6,372 nucleotides of DNA, taken from positions 1-6,372 of the forward strand of contig JAYWIG010000331.1 in assembly GCA_043789035.1 (NCBI GenBank), read 5' to 3'. The translations under genes were made by a program, and so were the position numbers. Positions 5,426-6,372 of this stretch are shown piece after piece (position 1 is the stretch's first letter; every line of letters begins with the position of its first letter). The notes under the pieces were generated by a model, which saw only the letters and a program-made list of their open reading frames with translations, did no database searches and was not told the origin of the DNA. Source of the stretch: JAYWIG01 sp043789035. Lineage in GTDB: Bacteria; Pseudomonadota; Gammaproteobacteria; Burkholderiales; Burkholderiaceae_E.

Positions 5426-6372
5426 GCTTTCCTGTTGATATTGGAGCATCAGGGGAGGTTTCGGAAGGTATATTCGTCGAATGAGATAGGTCAGGAAGGT
5501 GTTCCACCGATCTAAGTTGGGCAACTGCTCCGCAACTCTTTTGATGTGTGCGAGCGCCGCTCGAATGTTGTTCACCATGGCCATGAGTTTGTCTCGAGCC
5601 GCATGCATGGGCGTTAAATATAACGTCGTTTGATTGCCGTGTTTGACCGCTCGGCCCACGCCCGCCAGTAGTAACGAACGGCTTGTGATGGCCTCCATTC
5701 GTGCATCCGGTTTTGCCGCTCGACAGTACCAACTCCACCAGTTATAAATCAGCGCCACTGCGCGAGCACTTGTCTGGCAGCGTTTGATATCTTGCGTTGT
5801 AAACCCACCCCAGCCCCATTGGTTCTTAAGTTCATCAAATCCGTTCTCCGCATCAGCTCGATCTCGGTAGAGCTGCGCTATGGCTTCTAATCGATATTCG
5901 CTGTTGGTCACGAGCACTGCGTACTCCCACGCTTTGACATCGGGGTCTGGCATCAACAATTCGATTTGTTCGCCGCTTTCACCTAAGAGGCCACCCTCAG
6001 GCTCTGTGGTGGCGTCAACCTTGCGACTTAATGCAATATCGGCTTTCATCTGGCGGCGCAATATCACCACCCTGCGGGCCGCATCCCAGCCGGTTAATTT
6101 GAGCGTATCTTCCACCGCACTCCAGCCCTGATCGGCAGGGCCCGGTTGCGACCAATCATCACGCCTGAATTGGCGTGTTAAGAGGCTCTTGACGCCCTTG
6201 GTTTGACGCAGTTTGAACAGGTACTTTAGCTGGCGTCTTTCCAACTCAGCGATAAAGGGCTCATTGCCAAAGCCGCAATCGCCTCTGACCAAGGCAGGCA
6301 TCTCTTCGGGGCTGAGTTGATCGAGCACAGCTTCTAGCCCAGGACGTGCCTGCGCTGAGCTTTGCGACTTAC
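5417..6372 (-). CDS. DDE transposase, IS4/IS1380-type (N-terminal part outside window)
   Basis: The frame stays open to the right edge, so the gene is cut by the window. The GTG at 6328 lies inside the domain and is not the true start. Numbering from it, the second catalytic Asp sits in VRGDCGFGNEPF (Asp17), followed by YLFKLRQTKGVK. The catalytic Glu lies in YRDRADAENGFDELK, which fits the Y-x2-R-x3-E-x6-K signature of IS4-type transposases (Tyr154, Arg157, Glu161, Lys168). The first Asp of the triad must lie in the missing N-terminus. The protein cuts and pastes its own element through the terminal repeats. No frameshift or stop is seen in the visible 318 codons, so it may be active. I place it in the IS4/IS1380 group from memory of these motifs, and the exact family needs a database match. 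It reads toward the TPR gene on the same strand. Confidence 0.88.
   Translation of the reverse strand, partial: KSQSSAQARPGLEAVLDQLSPEEMPALVRGDCGFGNEPFIAELERRQLKYLFKLRQTKGVKSLLTRQFRRDDWSQPGPADQGWSAVEDTLKLTGWDAARRVVILRRQMKADIALSRKVDATTEPEGGLLGESGEQIELLMPDPDVKAWEYAVLVTNSEYRLEAIAQLYRDRADAENGFDELKNQWGWGGFTTQDIKRCQTSARAVALIYNWWSWYCRAAKPDARMEAITSRSLLLAGVGRAVKHGNQTTLYLTPMHAARDKLMAMVNNIRAALAHIKRVAEQLPNLDRWNTFLTYLIRRIYLPKPPLMLQYQQESFG

Larger units (their letters stand above)
5404..6372 (-). mobile_element. IS4/IS1380-type insertion sequence, 3' part (continues beyond window)
   Basis: The element covers the transposase gene and its downstream end. The likely boundary is at CCTAAATTCGGCAGTTAG (5404-5421), which resembles an insertion-sequence terminal repeat. 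The other terminal repeat and the target duplication lie outside the window, so the exact boundary is an estimate within a few bases. The coding frame is undamaged in the visible part, so this copy looks younger than the IS91 remnant. Confidence 0.65.

Noticed and set aside
5319..5738. 139-residue - strand ORF
   Set aside because: It is out of frame with the transposase and crosses the insertion-sequence boundary; its composition is not protein-like.

Overview
The window looks like an accessory-type stretch of a proteobacterial chromosome, most likely a betaproteobacterium of the order Burkholderiales (Comamonadaceae-like). This placement is inferred from a tRNA-Glu-like 3' end followed by its terminator, a C-terminal tail of the exosortase (PEP-CTERM) type, secreted TPR and lipoprotein genes, and the kinds of insertion sequence present. 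It is not proven from one window.

Layout, left to right. (1) Positions 2-502 on the + strand hold the 3' part of a gene whose product ends in a PEP-CTERM-like sorting tail. (2) Positions 601-661 hold a 24-base fragment matching the 3' end of a tRNA-Glu gene, including CCA. It has no tRNA body upstream and is followed at once by an intrinsic terminator. This is what the far end of an element integrated in a tRNA gene looks like, and it puts the candidate element to the left. (3) Positions 662-1020 are non-coding and packed with perfect palindromes and a two-copy 49-bp direct repeat. (4) Positions 1083-2651 on the - strand encode a 522-residue outer-membrane-type lipoprotein with an N-terminal beta-sandwich-like domain, a Thr-Pro linker encoded by a hexanucleotide repeat, and a C-terminal domain of unknown function. 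(5) Positions about 2857-3404 on the + strand are a decayed IS91-family transposase, scattered over all three forward frames with stops. (6) Positions 5359-3468 on the - strand form a two-gene operon: a secreted coiled-coil/TPR protein of 506 residues and a small lipoprotein that begins inside the stop codon of the first gene (GTGA overlap). (7) Positions 5404-6372 on the - strand are the 3' part of an IS4/IS1380-type insertion sequence. It ends about 44 bp before the start of the TPR gene and runs off the window.

All three native - strand genes encode exported proteins. The TPR protein and small lipoprotein are probably made together and may act together in the periplasm or at the outer membrane, but no specific function can be read from the sequence. 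The window contains no recognisable complete new system. The most notable parts are the tRNA-remnant boundary and the palindrome/direct-repeat cluster beside it.
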